Source of the DNA: Halomonas alkaliantarctica
GTDB taxonomy: Bacteria > Pseudomonadota > Gammaproteobacteria > Pseudomonadales > Halomonadaceae
Assembly (NCBI RefSeq): GCF_029854215.1
Contig: NZ_CP122961.1
Span: 496,001-560,000, forward strand
DNA length: 64,000 nt
Direction: 5' to 3'
In this document: positions 1 to 8,462 of the stretch, piece after piece
Layout: every line of letters begins with the position of its first letter
Position numbering within the stretch: the stretch's first letter is position 1
Notes under the pieces: generated by a model
Databases searched by the model: none
What the model saw: only the letters and a program-made list of their open reading frames with translations
What the model was told of the DNA's origin: nothing
Position numbers and translations under genes: made by a program

Positions 1-1413
1 GCGCTCATCTAGATCCTGGGTATTCGCCGCTTCGCTCATTAACGCATCAAATTCAGGCGAGCTATAGGCGCCGTAGTTATTCGATACATTGCTTTCCAAT
101 AGGCTTAAAAAGTTTTGCGCGTCATTGTAGTCACCAATCCAGCCTGCGCGAGCAACGTCGAAATCGCCTTGACGGATATCGGCGTAATGAACGGCCACCT
201 CGGCGTTATAAAGCTCAACTTCAATGCCCAGAGGTTTCCACATGGCGGCCACAGCAATAGCGACTTTGCGGTGATCCTCGCTGGTGTTATAGCGCAGCAT
301 GAGTTCTAACGGGTTATCCGGACCGTAGCCTGCCTCTTTCAGCAACTCACGGGCACGTTCTAGCCGCTCATCCTGAGAAAGATCGGCGAAGTCGACGCTG
401 GGAGCCTGATAATGGCTGACATTCGGAGGTACAAAACTATAAGCAGGCACTTCGCCTGTGCCGAGTATTTGGTCGGTAATCACTTCGCGTCTAACCGCTA
501 GGCTAAGCGCTTCACGGACACGCGGGTCAGCAGTCGCATGGCCATCACGGGCATTAAACGCGTAGTAGTAGATGCCTAGATAGGGCGCTACTTGAACCGC
601 TTCCGGCAGGTTCTCCTGCAGCCATTTATACTGCTGGGTGGGGAATTCACGGGCGATATCAATCTCTCCCGCGCGGAAACGATTGAGCGCTGTGTTGCGC
701 TCTTCAATAGGGAAGTAAACAATTTCGTCCAGCGCTACCTCGTCAGCGTCGTGAAAGTTGGGGTTGCGCGTTGCCGTGATACGCGTCTGCGACTGCCAGT
801 CTTCTAGCTGGAAAGCACCGTTGGAGACCATATTGTCCGGTCCAGACCACTCATTGCCGTATTCTTCCACTATGTGGCGTGGCAGCGGGTAGGCGGTGTA
901 ATGAGAAAGTTGATCTAAAAAGTAAGGCGTTGAGCGCTCTAGCGTAATCTGCAGCGTGGTCGCGTCGATGGCTTTTACACCCAGCTCGCTGGTCTCTACT
1001 TCGCCAGCATAGGCAGCTTCGGCATTTTTAATCGGGTAAAGCAGGTAGGCGTAATTAGCAGCGGTGGCGGGGTCCAAAATACGCTGAAACGCAAACACAA
1101 AGTCATCGGCGGTCACTGGCTCTCCGTCTGACCATTTAGCGTCGCTTCTCAACGTGAAGGTGTATACGGTACCGTCATCGGAGATTTCCCAAGACTCTGC
1201 AACGCCGGGGATACGCGACCCATCGGCTGCTTCAGTGACAAGGCCTTCAAAAAGGTCGCCCACTACATCGTTTTCCCAGGTGCCACTAATTTTATGCGGA
1301 TCTAGAGAGGCTGGTTCACCCATAATCGCTAAGCGCAGTGTGTCCGCTTGGAGCGGTGCGGCGAAGCTTAGGGCCAACGTCATTGAGCCCATGAGAACGC
1401 GAGTTTTTAGCAT
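1..1413 (-). CDS. Peptide ABC transporter substrate-binding protein, family 5 (partial)
   Basis: Periplasmic solute-binding protein of an oligopeptide (Opp/Mpp-type) ABC importer; the 3' end lies outside the window, so 471 codons are visible of a family that usually has 520-550. The start at 1413 follows a strong GGAGGG ribosome site. Residues 1-23 form a signal peptide (Lys/Arg, then an Ala/Leu/Met core ending PLQA). The mature protein opens with LRLAIMGEPASLDPHK, the typical family 5 beginning. Further on, GVAESWEISDDGTVYTFTLR and a WSDGEPVTADDFVFAFQR-type segment are the most conserved parts of OppA-like proteins. No permease or ATPase gene is in the window. Ligand cannot be told from sequence; peptides are most likely. 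Confidence 0.9.
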   Translation of the reverse strand, partial: MLKTRVLMGSMTLALSFAAPLQADTLRLAIMGEPASLDPHKISGTWENDVVGDLFEGLVTEAADGSRIPGVAESWEISDDGTVYTFTLRSDAKWSDGEPVTADDFVFAFQRILDPATAANYAYLLYPIKNAEAAYAGEVETSELGVKAIDATTLQITLERSTPYFLDQLSHYTAYPLPRHIVEEYGNEWSGPDNMVSNGAFQLEDWQSQTRITATRNPNFHDADEVALDEIVYFPIEERNTALNRFRAGEIDIAREFPTQQYKWLQENLPEAVQVAPYLGIYYYAFNARDGHATADPRVREALSLAVRREVITDQILGTGEVPAYSFVPPNVSHYQAPSVDFADLSQDERLERARELLKEAGYGPDNPLELMLRYNTSEDHRKVAIAVAAMWKPLGIEVELYNAEVAVHYADIRQGDFDVARAGWIGDYNDAQNFLSLLESNVSNNYGAYSSPEFDALMSEAANTQDLDER

Positions 1414-1460
1414 TTTGATCCCTCCATAATTATTTTAATACGATTGTTTGACTGCTTGAG

Positions 1461-1479
1461 TGCTAGTTAATTACTAGCA
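1461..1479. promoter_or_regulatory. Inverted repeat in the oppA-like/prfB divergent gap
   Basis: TGCTAGTTAATTACTAGCA has two perfect 7-base arms around TAATT. It lies 48 bases upstream of the binding-protein start, inside the 243-base divergent gap, where an operator would be expected. No regulator can be named. It could equally be a small hairpin without function. Confidence 0.3.
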
Positions 1480-1656
1480 TCGGTGAAAAGCAGGCGTCTA
1501 TAAGAAATTAAACATGCAGCTATGCACAATTTCGATACTGGGGACGTTACGCGGGGCAGGCCTGCATGGTTGTTGGCAGCCAAGTTGGTTACACTATGCG
1601 CTTTTCTGATCGATACACCTCTGTACGATCCGAGTAGACCAAGCTAGGGCGATCCC

Positions 1657-2755
1657 ATGTTGGAAACCAATCCGATTCACAACCAGCTCAAGGACCTGTC
1701 TGAGCGGACAGACGTTCTTAGGGGGTATCTTTGACTATGCCGAGAAGAAAGATCGGCTAGAAGAGGTCACCCGCGAACTGGAAGACCCCAATGTCTGGAA
1801 CGATCCAGACTACGCGCAGAAGTTAGGCAAAGAGCGCGCCTCCCTCGAAGCCATAGTGGCGACCATTGATGACCTTGAACAGGGCCTTGGCGATAGCCGG
1901 GATCTGCTAGAACTGGCTGAAATGGAAGAGGATGAAGGCACCGTCGAAGAAGTGTGCAAAGAGCTGGACAGCATGCAGGCGGCGTTAGAAAAGCTAGAAT
2001 TTCGGCGTATGTTCTCCGGTGAAATGGATCAGAACAACGCCTACCTGGAAATTCAGTCCGGCTCTGGTGGCACCGAAGCCCAGGATTGGGCCAATATTTT
2101 ACTGCGCATGTACCTGCGCTGGGCGGAGAGCCACGGCTTCAAAGCCGATATCACCGAAATCTCTGCGGGCGAAGTGGCGGGCATTAAGTCGGCCACCGTG
2201 CATATCCAGGGCGATTACGCCTTCGGCTGGCTGCGTACCGAAACCGGCGTTCATCGGCTAGTACGTAAGAGCCCGTTTGATTCCGGTGGCCGTCGGCATA
2301 CCTCCTTTGCCTCGGTATTTCTGTCCCCGGAAATTGACGACAGTTTCGAGGTAGAGATTAATCCCTCGGACTTGCGCGTTGATACCTACCGCTCTAGCGG
2401 TGCGGGCGGTCAGCACGTTAACACCACCGATTCGGCCGTGCGGATTACCCACGAGCCGACCGGTATCGTGGTGGCCTGCCAGGGGCAGCGCAGCCAGCAC
2501 GCCAACCGCGATTTTGCCATGAAGCAGTTGAAAGCGCGGTTGTGGGAACACGAGATGCAAAAGCGCAACGCTGCCAAGCAGGAGGCCGAGGACTCCAAGG
2601 CTGACATCGGCTGGGGCAGTCAGATTCGTTCTTACGTGCTGGATGATCAGCGCATCAAGGATTTGCGCACCAGCGTGCAGTCCAGCAACTGCGATAAAGT
2701 GCTCGACGGGGATATTGATCAATTTATCGTCGCCAGCTTGAAACAAGGTTTGTAA
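1657..2755 (+). CDS. prfB: Peptide chain release factor 2, programmed +1 frameshift
   Basis: RF2 reads UAA and UGA stop codons and triggers peptide release on the ribosome. The coding sequence is 1657-1731 joined to 1733-2755, giving 365 residues, the same length as E. coli RF2. The first 25 codons end in CTT followed by an in-frame TGA (1732-1734); slipping forward one base continues the protein. The tripeptide anticodon SPF is at residues 205-207 and the catalytic GGQ at 250-252. Residue 246 is Ser rather than the Thr of E. coli K-12. Followed at 34 bases by lysS, as in E. coli, so the two are probably cotranscribed. An annotation that ignores the frameshift would start falsely at 1856. Confidence 0.97.
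1720..1735 (+). promoter_or_regulatory. prfB autoregulatory frameshift site
   Basis: AGGGGGTATCTTTGAC contains an internal Shine-Dalgarno-like AGGGGG three bases before the slippery CTT and the in-frame TGA. This is the same arrangement as in E. coli prfB. When RF2 is scarce the TGA is read slowly, the ribosome shifts +1 and full-length RF2 is made. Mechanism is established knowledge; the bases are seen directly. Confidence 0.97.
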
Positions 2756-2789
2756 TCTTTTTAGCGTTTGAACATGAACAGGGTGCCCA

Positions 2790-4301
2790 ATGGCTAACCA
2801 AGACGCGTCTCCTGCAGACAACGAAAACCACCTGATCGCCGAGCGCCGTGCCAAGTTGACTGCTCGCCGTGAGCGCGCCGCTGAGCAGGGAAAGAGTGCG
2901 TTTCCCAATGATTTTCGCCGCGACAGCTTAACCGTCGAGCTGCAAAATGCCTTTGGCGATAAAGACAAGGCCGAGCTAGAAGCGCTGGATCACCACGCCG
3001 CGGTGGCCGGTCGTGTGATGCGTCAACGTGGACCCTTCATCGTCATTCAGGACGTGGCCGGGCAAATCCAGCTCTACGTTGATAAAAAAGGCCTGCCCGC
3101 CGACGTGCTGGAAGACGTTAAAAGCTGGGATATCGGTGACATCGTCGCCGCCCACGGGCCGGTGCATAAATCCGGCAAGGGCGATCTGTATGTGATGATG
3201 AAAGAGGCGCAGCTGCTCACCAAGAGCCTGCGCCCACTGCCGGATAAGTTTCACGGTCTCACCGATATGGAAGCCCGCTATCGCCAGCGCTACGTGGATC
3301 TGATCATGAATCCGCAGTCGCGCAAGGTGTTTGAAACCCGTGCAGCGGTCATCAGCTCCATGCGCCGCTTCTTTGAAGCGCGCGGTTTTATGGAAGTAGA
3401 GACGCCGATGCTCCAGCCGATCCCCGGTGGTGCGGCGGCGCGCCCCTTCATTACCCACCACAATGCGCTGGATATCGACATGTATCTGCGTATTGCGCCG
3501 GAGCTTTATCTCAAACGCTTGGTGGTAGGCGGCTTTGAAAAAGTGTTCGAGATTAACCGTAACTTCCGCAACGAAGGTTTATCCACGCGCCACAACCCAG
3601 AATTCACCATGGTGGAGTTCTACTGGGCGTACGCGGACTACCGCGACCTGCTCGATATGACCGAAGCCATGCTGCGCACCGCCGCTGAAGAAGTGCTCGG
3701 TAGCGCCATCATCGAGTATCAGGGCGCCAGCTACGATTTCGGTAAGCCGTTTACCCGTTTGACGCTGCGTCAGGCGATTCTTGATCATGGTGACGGCATC
3801 GCCGACAGCGATTTGGATTCTCTGGAAGCGGCGCGGGCAACTGCAGAGAAACTCGGCATTAAGGTCAAAGAGAGCTGGGGCCTGGGTAAGGTGCAAACGG
3901 AAATATTTGAAGAGGTTGCTGAGCATAAGCTCGACCAGCCGACCTTTATCACCGAATACCCGGCTGAAGTGAGTCCGCTGGCGCGGCGTAATGACGCTAA
4001 TCCGTTCGTCACTGACCGCTTTGAGTTCTTTGTGGGTGGGCGCGAAATTGCCAACGGCTTCTCGGAGCTCAACGACGCTGAAGACCAGGCTGAGCGCTTC
4101 CGTGCCCAGTCAGCGGAAAAAGATGCCGGTGACCTGGAAGCGATGTATTACGACGCGGATTACGTGCGTGCATTGGAGTACGGCATGCCCCCCACCGCTG
4201 GCGAAGGCATCGGCATCGACCGCCTGGTAATGCTTTTCACCGATAGCGCCTCGATTCGCGATGTCCTGCTGTTCCCGGCGATGCGCCCCGAAGTGGACTA
4301 A
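2790..4301 (+). CDS. lysS: Lysyl-tRNA synthetase, class II
   Basis: Charges tRNA-Lys with lysine using ATP in the cytoplasm. At 503 residues it matches the bacterial class IIb LysRS length (E. coli 505). An N-terminal OB-fold anticodon-binding domain covers about residues 60-150 ([17 protein letters not shown]). The class II catalytic core follows: motif 2 in [20 protein letters not shown] near residue 250, and motif 3 in [20 protein letters not shown] from residue 473. The start ATG has only a weak upstream AGGG. It lies 34 bases after prfB on the same strand. Confidence 0.97.
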   Translation: MANQDASPADNENHLIAERRAKLTARRERAAEQGKSAFPNDFRRDSLTVELQNAFGDKDKAELEALDHHAAVAGRVMRQRGPFIVIQDVAGQIQLYVDKKGLPADVLEDVKSWDIGDIVAAHGPVHKSGKGDLYVMMKEAQLLTKSLRPLPDKFHGLTDMEARYRQRYVDLIMNPQSRKVFETRAAVISSMRRFFEARGFMEVETPMLQPIPGGAAARPFITHHNALDIDMYLRIAPELYLKRLVVGGFEKVFEINRNFRNEGLSTRHNPEFTMVEFYWAYADYRDLLDMTEAMLRTAAEEVLGSAIIEYQGASYDFGKPFTRLTLRQAILDHGDGIADSDLDSLEAARATAEKLGIKVKESWGLGKVQTEIFEEVAEHKLDQPTFITEYPAEVSPLARRNDANPFVTDRFEFFVGGREIANGFSELNDAEDQAERFRAQSAEKDAGDLEAMYYDADYVRALEYGMPPTAGEGIGIDRLVMLFTDSASIRDVLLFPAMRPEVD

Positions 4302-4385
4302 CACGCTAAGATAGCGGATGAAAAGTTGGTAAGGGCGCGTTATAGCGCCCATAATGGTCAACGTTTCGACGGCGAGGAGAATCCC

Positions 4386-4772
4386 ATGAAACTGCTTAAC
4401 CGCTCCGCACTGAGCGTCAGGCCGACCCAGCCCTTTGTGGACTGGATCAACGCGCTGGAACCCACCATGGGAGACGACGACCTGACCCTGGACGACGTCG
4501 AACGTGAAAGTACCATTTACCTGATTCCAGAGATGGATACCCCGGAAGCGCTGGAAACGTTTGTGCGCGACCGCTACGTGGAAATTCTCGAGACTGAGCT
4601 GCGCGCTTGGGAAGAGGACGAACGTCAGTGGCCGGACAAGTTGGACTGGGCATTGTTCCAGGAATTTGTGCGCGTCGAGCACAGCTACCTGGCCATTGAT
4701 CTGGACGACGAAACGGCGCTAGAGATTTCAGAAGTCGATGATGCACTACTACTCGATAGCGAGCAGGACTAG
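4386..4772 (+). CDS. Conserved acidic hypothetical protein
   Basis: 128 residues, no signal peptide or membrane segment, very rich in Asp and Glu, especially the C-terminal third (DLDDETALEISEVDDALLLD). It begins MKLLNRSALSVRPTQPFVDW, which resembles conserved hypothetical proteins I recall from pseudomonads; no function is known to me. An in-frame start 60 bases upstream exists, but the ATG at 4386 follows GAGGAGAA at good spacing and was chosen. It lies 84 bases after lysS and before a terminator, so it may be the last gene of the prfB-lysS unit. Confidence 0.75.
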   Translation: MKLLNRSALSVRPTQPFVDWINALEPTMGDDDLTLDDVERESTIYLIPEMDTPEALETFVRDRYVEILETELRAWEEDERQWPDKLDWALFQEFVRVEHSYLAIDLDDETALEISEVDDALLLDSEQD

Positions 4773-4783
4773 CCGTTAGCGTG

Positions 4784-4833
4784 CTAGTATTTAGGCAAGC
4801 CTAGTACTAAGTAAGACCAGTATTACGTAAGCC
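4784..4833. repeat. 17-base degenerate tandem repeat, three copies
   Basis: CTAGTATTTAGGCAAGC (4784), CTAGTACTAAGTAAGAC (4801) and CAGTATTACGTAAGCC (4818) follow head to tail just after the acidic hypothetical gene. It is one of several such short repeats at gene junctions in this window. Confidence 0.6.
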
Positions 4834-4896
4834 CAGTGTTTGCCTGCGCGTTTGGCTGGTAACAGCTAGATAGCACACTGTTAAGTAGCGTATTTC

Positions 4897-4927
4897 GAAA
4901 CCGGCTTAGGCCGGTTTCATCGTTTTT
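4897..4927 (+). terminator. Rho-independent terminator
   Basis: GAAACCGGC, a TTAG loop, then GCCGGTTTC (9 base pairs), followed by ATCGTTTTT. It would end the prfB-lysS-hypothetical transcript before the MFS gene. Confidence 0.75.
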
Positions 4928-4930
4928 AAC

Positions 4931-4975
4931 GCTGTGTCTTTAGAAGCAGTGGCTTTTAAAGCAGTGTCCTTGATC
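4931..4975. repeat. 15-base degenerate tandem repeat, three copies
   Basis: GCTGTGTCTTTAGAA, GCAGTGGCTTTTAAA and GCAGTGTCCTTGATC lie head to tail in the gap before the MFS gene. No coding meaning is visible. Confidence 0.55.
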
Positions 4976-5026
4976 GTTTCGCGTTGGCCGTTTCGTTGAA
5001 TATCTCTCCTGCCTAGGAACGCTTGC

Positions 5027-6430
5027 ATGCGACTGTTTGAAACCCGCCCCGGCGACGATGGCCTGCCTGGGCCTGAACGTGCCCTTGCCGTGCTGGCGCT
5101 GGTGACCGGCACCTTGATGGCGGTGGTCGACACCACCATGATCAATCTGGCGCTGCCCACTATCGCCGCTGATTTGAATGTTTCGGCGTCCCGAGCGGTA
5201 TGGATTACCAACCTGTTTCAGGTCGTTTGCGCGGCTTTTTTGCTCGTATTTGCGGGCATTAGTGAGTTAATCACACGACGCAGGCTTTACCTGTTTGGGT
5301 TGGCCACCTTTGTTGCTGCCGCACTGGGGGCAGCGCTATCGCGTAATTTAGAAACGTTGCTGGTGTTCCGTGCCTTTCAGGGGCTAGGCGCCGCGGCCAC
5401 GCTATCGATTGGTCCATCGCTCTATCGCGCCATTTTCCCCTCGCGCCTATTGGGCAGCGCCCTGGGCTTAAGTGCCTTGGTGGTGGCCGGTGGCTACGCG
5501 GCAGGACCCACGCTAAGCGGTGTGATCCTATCCTTTGCCGACTGGCCCTGGCTGTTTGCGCTGAATGTGCCGCTGGGTCTCTGTTCGCTATGGCTCGCCA
5601 AGCGTGCACTGCCCCGGGAAGAGTCGCGCAAAGGTAGTTTTGATGTCGCTGGGGCGCTGCTCTCAATCGTTATGCTGGCCAGCTTCTTTATTGCCATGGA
5701 CGCCTTAAGCCACGCCGCGCCGATTTGGCAAAGCGGTGGCTGGGCGCTGTTGGCGGTATTGGCCTGCGTCGGGTTTGTCGCGCGTCAGCGTCGCGCACCT
5801 TATCCGCTGCTGCCGCTTAGCGTATTTGCTGAAAAGCGCTTTACGCTAGCGGTATCTGCCTCTGGGCTTGCCTTTATTGGTCAAGGGCTTACCTTTGTAG
5901 CGCTGTCGTTTTTCTACCAGGAGCAGATGGGCTTTTCGCCACTGGAAACCGCTTGGCTGTTCACCCCCTGGCCGCTGGCCATTATGTTGGTTGGCCCCAT
6001 CGCCGGACGCTTGGCTGACCGTATTAACCCCAGTATTCTCTCTAGCAGTGGGCTCGGCCTCCTTATCATTGGCTTGGTTGCGCTGGCGCTAGTCGATGAA
6101 TCGACCGGGGTCGCGGGAAGTCTTTGGCGCACCGCGCTATGCGGCATTGGTTTTGGCTTGTTCCAGCCGCCCAACAATCGCGAAATGATGGGCAGTTTGC
6201 CGCCGGAGCGCAGTTCCAACGTTTCTGGCGTCATGAGCACCACGCGTACCGTGGGGCAGTCGTTTGGCGTAGCCCTAGTCGGTGCTGCGCTGGCGCTAGG
6301 CTGGCCAGTTCAAGTAACGCTCTGGCTGGGGGCGGCGACCACGCTGCTGGCACTCTTGGCAAGTGTGGCGCGTATGCCGCTGGCAAGGCGCGCGTTACAC
6401 GCCCGCCGGGCATCGTCGGCAGGCCAGTAA
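5027..6430 (+). CDS. MFS drug/proton antiporter, DHA2 (EmrB/QacA) type
   Basis: Inner-membrane exporter of 467 residues, almost entirely hydrophobic helices, consistent with the 14-helix DHA2 family. The first loop shows ALPTIAADLNVSASRAVW. The GPTLSGVILSFADWPWLF then NVPLG segment is the characteristic DHA2 helix-5 region, and GRLADRI is the cytoplasmic loop motif. There is no membrane-fusion protein or regulator gene beside it, so it may work alone rather than in an EmrAB-type tripartite pump. The start follows AGGAA. Substrate cannot be inferred. Confidence 0.85.
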   Translation: MRLFETRPGDDGLPGPERALAVLALVTGTLMAVVDTTMINLALPTIAADLNVSASRAVWITNLFQVVCAAFLLVFAGISELITRRRLYLFGLATFVAAALGAALSRNLETLLVFRAFQGLGAAATLSIGPSLYRAIFPSRLLGSALGLSALVVAGGYAAGPTLSGVILSFADWPWLFALNVPLGLCSLWLAKRALPREESRKGSFDVAGALLSIVMLASFFIAMDALSHAAPIWQSGGWALLAVLACVGFVARQRRAPYPLLPLSVFAEKRFTLAVSASGLAFIGQGLTFVALSFFYQEQMGFSPLETAWLFTPWPLAIMLVGPIAGRLADRINPSILSSSGLGLLIIGLVALALVDESTGVAGSLWRTALCGIGFGLFQPPNNREMMGSLPPERSSNVSGVMSTTRTVGQSFGVALVGAALALGWPVQVTLWLGAATTLLALLASVARMPLARRALHARRASSAGQ

Positions 6431-6473
6431 GCGCGTACAATAAAACGGTTTGTGATCTCTCAAGGAGAACCTT

Positions 6474-6782
6474 ATGACGCTGCAGACACAGATTGAGCAG
6501 AAGTTAGCGGCACTCGCGCCGGACGTGCTGCAGGTTGAGAACGAAAGCCACATGCACAACGTGCCCGCTAACTCTGAGACCCACTTCAAAGTGACGCTAG
6601 TGAGTGACACCTTCGACGGTATGATGCCGGTGAAGCGTCACCAGCAAATTTATGCGCTGTTGGCCGATGAGCTATCTGGCCCGGTGCACGCCTTAGCGCT
6701 GCATCTTTATACGTCCAGCGAATGGCAGGCGCGGGGCGGTGAACGCCCGAATTCCCCCAACTGTCGTGGCGGCGGGAAGTGA
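6474..6782 (+). CDS. bolA: BolA family protein
   Basis: 102 residues of the BolA/IbaG family. These proteins partner monothiol glutaredoxins in iron-sulfur cluster handling, and in E. coli BolA affects cell shape and stress responses. The signature HSETHFKVTLVSDTF-like stretch is present as NSETHFKVTLVSDTFDG with VKRHQQIYALL. The conserved His residues (VKRHQ, ALHLYT) fit BolA. A strong AAGGAG precedes the ATG. Its stop overlaps the GTG start of the next gene (GTGA), so the two are translationally coupled. Confidence 0.9.
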   Translation: MTLQTQIEQKLAALAPDVLQVENESHMHNVPANSETHFKVTLVSDTFDGMMPVKRHQQIYALLADELSGPVHALALHLYTSSEWQARGGERPNSPNCRGGGK

Positions 6783-7684
6783 ACCAGGAAGTTACTCGGC
6801 GCCATTATCTGGACGCCATGGGGATTACCGCGTGGGCCGCTAAATACCAGCTGCCTAATGCGCTGCCTACCGAGGCCTGCGAGTGGGAGGATTCGGCGCC
6901 CGCTCCTACACCACCTCGCGAGCGGCTGCAGGCGTTGCTGGACGACGCCCCTGCGCCCAGGCGTCAAACGTCCAAACCTCAAGCGCCGGAACTTCAATCT
7001 TCCGACCCACAGGCTTCTGGCGAAACCATTGCCTCACCCTCGGCGGTGCGGGCTCTGCTGGGCCAAGACAAGCAACGTCAGGACAAGCCGGGTCATAAGA
7101 AGCCAGCGCTTGCCAGCCCGGATGCGTCAACGCCTGGCGTGGAAGCGGCGCCATCCACGCCAGCCAAACCCCTTAAGTTCGAGCTCTCATGTGTCTGTCT
7201 TGAGGGCCGCTGGATGGTACTGCAGGCAGGCAAGATGAGTCCCCTTGAGCAGCAGCTGCTGGCTAACCTGTTACAGGCCGCGGGCATTCAGCGGGGAGCA
7301 TTGCCTGAAGCGAGCCACTTCATCTGGCCGCAAATGGCCAATGCCTTTGCCGTGGAGGACCCGCTGGATGAAGCCCGCGAGGGCTTAGCGGCATTTATTG
7401 CCGGAAGCGCGAGCCGACGGGGATGGCAGTTAGAGCGATTACTGTGGTGGGGTGAGTTGAAAGTCGAGCCCGATACCAACTCAGGCGATGAGCAAGCGCC
7501 GTTGGATCGCATACTCAACGTGGCTGAAGGTCAAAGCCAAACGCTTTCGCTGCCCTTATGGCAGGGCCCACCACTTGAGTCGCTCCTCGACGGCAGCCAG
7601 AGTAAGCGCGACCTCTGGCCAGCGTTGCAGGCGCTAGGTCAGCTGTGGGTGGCCGACGCTAAGCAGATAACTGATGATCACTGA
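6779..7684 (+). CDS. holD: Probable DNA polymerase III psi subunit, pseudomonad type
   Basis: 301 residues from a GTG start overlapping the bolA stop. The first 30 residues (YLDAMGITAWAAKYQLP) resemble the N-terminus of E. coli psi (LQQLGITQWSLRRP), the segment that docks psi on the clamp loader. Residues 45-135 are a Pro/Ala/Gln-rich linker. A folded C-terminal domain follows (LSCVCLEGRWMVLQAGKMS). The gene sits directly upstream of rimI and overlaps it by 11 bases, as holD does in E. coli. From memory, pseudomonads have a cryptic psi of about this doubled size upstream of rimI. If correct it links chi, SSB and the clamp loader. Similarity beyond the N-terminus is too weak to prove by eye. 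Confidence 0.6.
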   Translation: MNQEVTRRHYLDAMGITAWAAKYQLPNALPTEACEWEDSAPAPTPPRERLQALLDDAPAPRRQTSKPQAPELQSSDPQASGETIASPSAVRALLGQDKQRQDKPGHKKPALASPDASTPGVEAAPSTPAKPLKFELSCVCLEGRWMVLQAGKMSPLEQQLLANLLQAAGIQRGALPEASHFIWPQMANAFAVEDPLDEAREGLAAFIAGSASRRGWQLERLLWWGELKVEPDTNSGDEQAPLDRILNVAEGQSQTLSLPLWQGPPLESLLDGSQSKRDLWPALQALGQLWVADAKQITDDH

Positions 7685-8117
7685 ACTCAGCGTTGAGCAC
7701 CTGGCCCTGCTGATTGCGCTTGAGCGACAGGCGCAAAGTGGCACTTCTGATACGCAAATGCTTGCAGCGTTGGGTAGCCAGGACACTTGCGTGTTGGGCT
7801 GGTGGCAGGATGAGCAACTGTTAGGGTACGCCATTTTAGCGCGACTGCCGTTTGAGGCGGAGCTGCAAGCCATTGGGGTTTTACCCGAGCGTCGTCAAAA
7901 TGGCGCGGGTCTGGCGTTGATGGAAGCGGTGTTTACTACTGCGCAAGGCTGGTCCAGCGAGCGACTGCTGCTAGAGGTGCGAATGGGTAATCTTAGTGCT
8001 ATCCGGCTCTACCAGCGCTGCGGGTTTAGTGAAGACGGGCGGCGCAAAGGCTACTACCCAGCGGCCAAAGGGGCCACTGGGCGAGAAGACGCGCTACTCA
8101 TGTCGCAGGTGCTCTAA
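7674..8117 (+). CDS. rimI: Ribosomal protein S18-alanine N-acetyltransferase
   Basis: GNAT-family enzyme of 147 residues that acetylates the N-terminal Ala of ribosomal protein S18 using acetyl-CoA. The fold is visible: LQAIGVLPERRQNGAGLALM is the acetyl-CoA loop (R/Q-x-x-G-x-G/A, here RQNGAG). LLEVRMGNLSAIRLYQRCGF is the classic RimI motif B region with N-x-x-A-x-x-L-Y-x-x-x-G-F, and GYYP follows. It overlaps the upstream psi candidate. Confidence 0.93.
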   Translation: MITELSVEHLALLIALERQAQSGTSDTQMLAALGSQDTCVLGWWQDEQLLGYAILARLPFEAELQAIGVLPERRQNGAGLALMEAVFTTAQGWSSERLLLEVRMGNLSAIRLYQRCGFSEDGRRKGYYPAAKGATGREDALLMSQVL

Positions 8118-8132
8118 GTAGCGCAAAGCTAG

Positions 8133-8327
8133 TTACGAAGCGCTAGTTGTTTCGAGGCTGTCAAACTTGCTGAGTAGACTGTTGAGGCGACGCTCCCACT
8201 CTTCGCGCTCCTCTTTCAGCTTGGCGTTTTCGCCGCGCAACTCTTCATTTTCCAACTTCATCATTTCCAGTGCATCAACGGTATCGGTGACTTTCTGTTC
8301 AAGCTGATTAAATAATTCCAGACTCAT
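8133..8327 (-). CDS. zapB: Cell division protein ZapB
   Basis: 64-residue all-helical coiled coil (MSLELFNQLEQKVTDTVDAL then MMKLENEELRGENAKLKEE) typical of ZapB. ZapB joins ZapA and FtsZ at the divisome and helps Z-ring assembly and its link to the chromosome terminus via MatP. An upstream in-frame ATG exists, but the start at 8327 follows GGGAGAG at good spacing and gives the family's usual N-terminus. It is convergent with rimI. ZapB length in E. coli is 81, so this is a short form. Confidence 0.87.
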   Translation of the reverse strand: MSLELFNQLEQKVTDTVDALEMMKLENEELRGENAKLKEEREEWERRLNSLLSKFDSLETTSAS

Positions 8328-8462
8328 GTATCTCTCCCTGGTGTAAAAACGAAAACCCATGATAGGTCATAAAAAAAGCACCCAAATAAACAAGCGCAAG
8401 GCTTGTCAGTAGATACGAATGAGGCGAGCGTAACGCCACCGCCGCGTGGCGGCAAGCGCTGT

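Noticed and set aside
1856..2755. Uninterrupted prfB frame starting at 1856
   Set aside because: True RF2 begins at 1657 and is completed by the +1 frameshift; starting at 1856 would lose the N-terminal domain.
2258..2968. 236-codon minus-strand open frame across prfB/lysS
   Set aside because: Antisense of two well-identified genes; a by-product of GC-rich codon usage.
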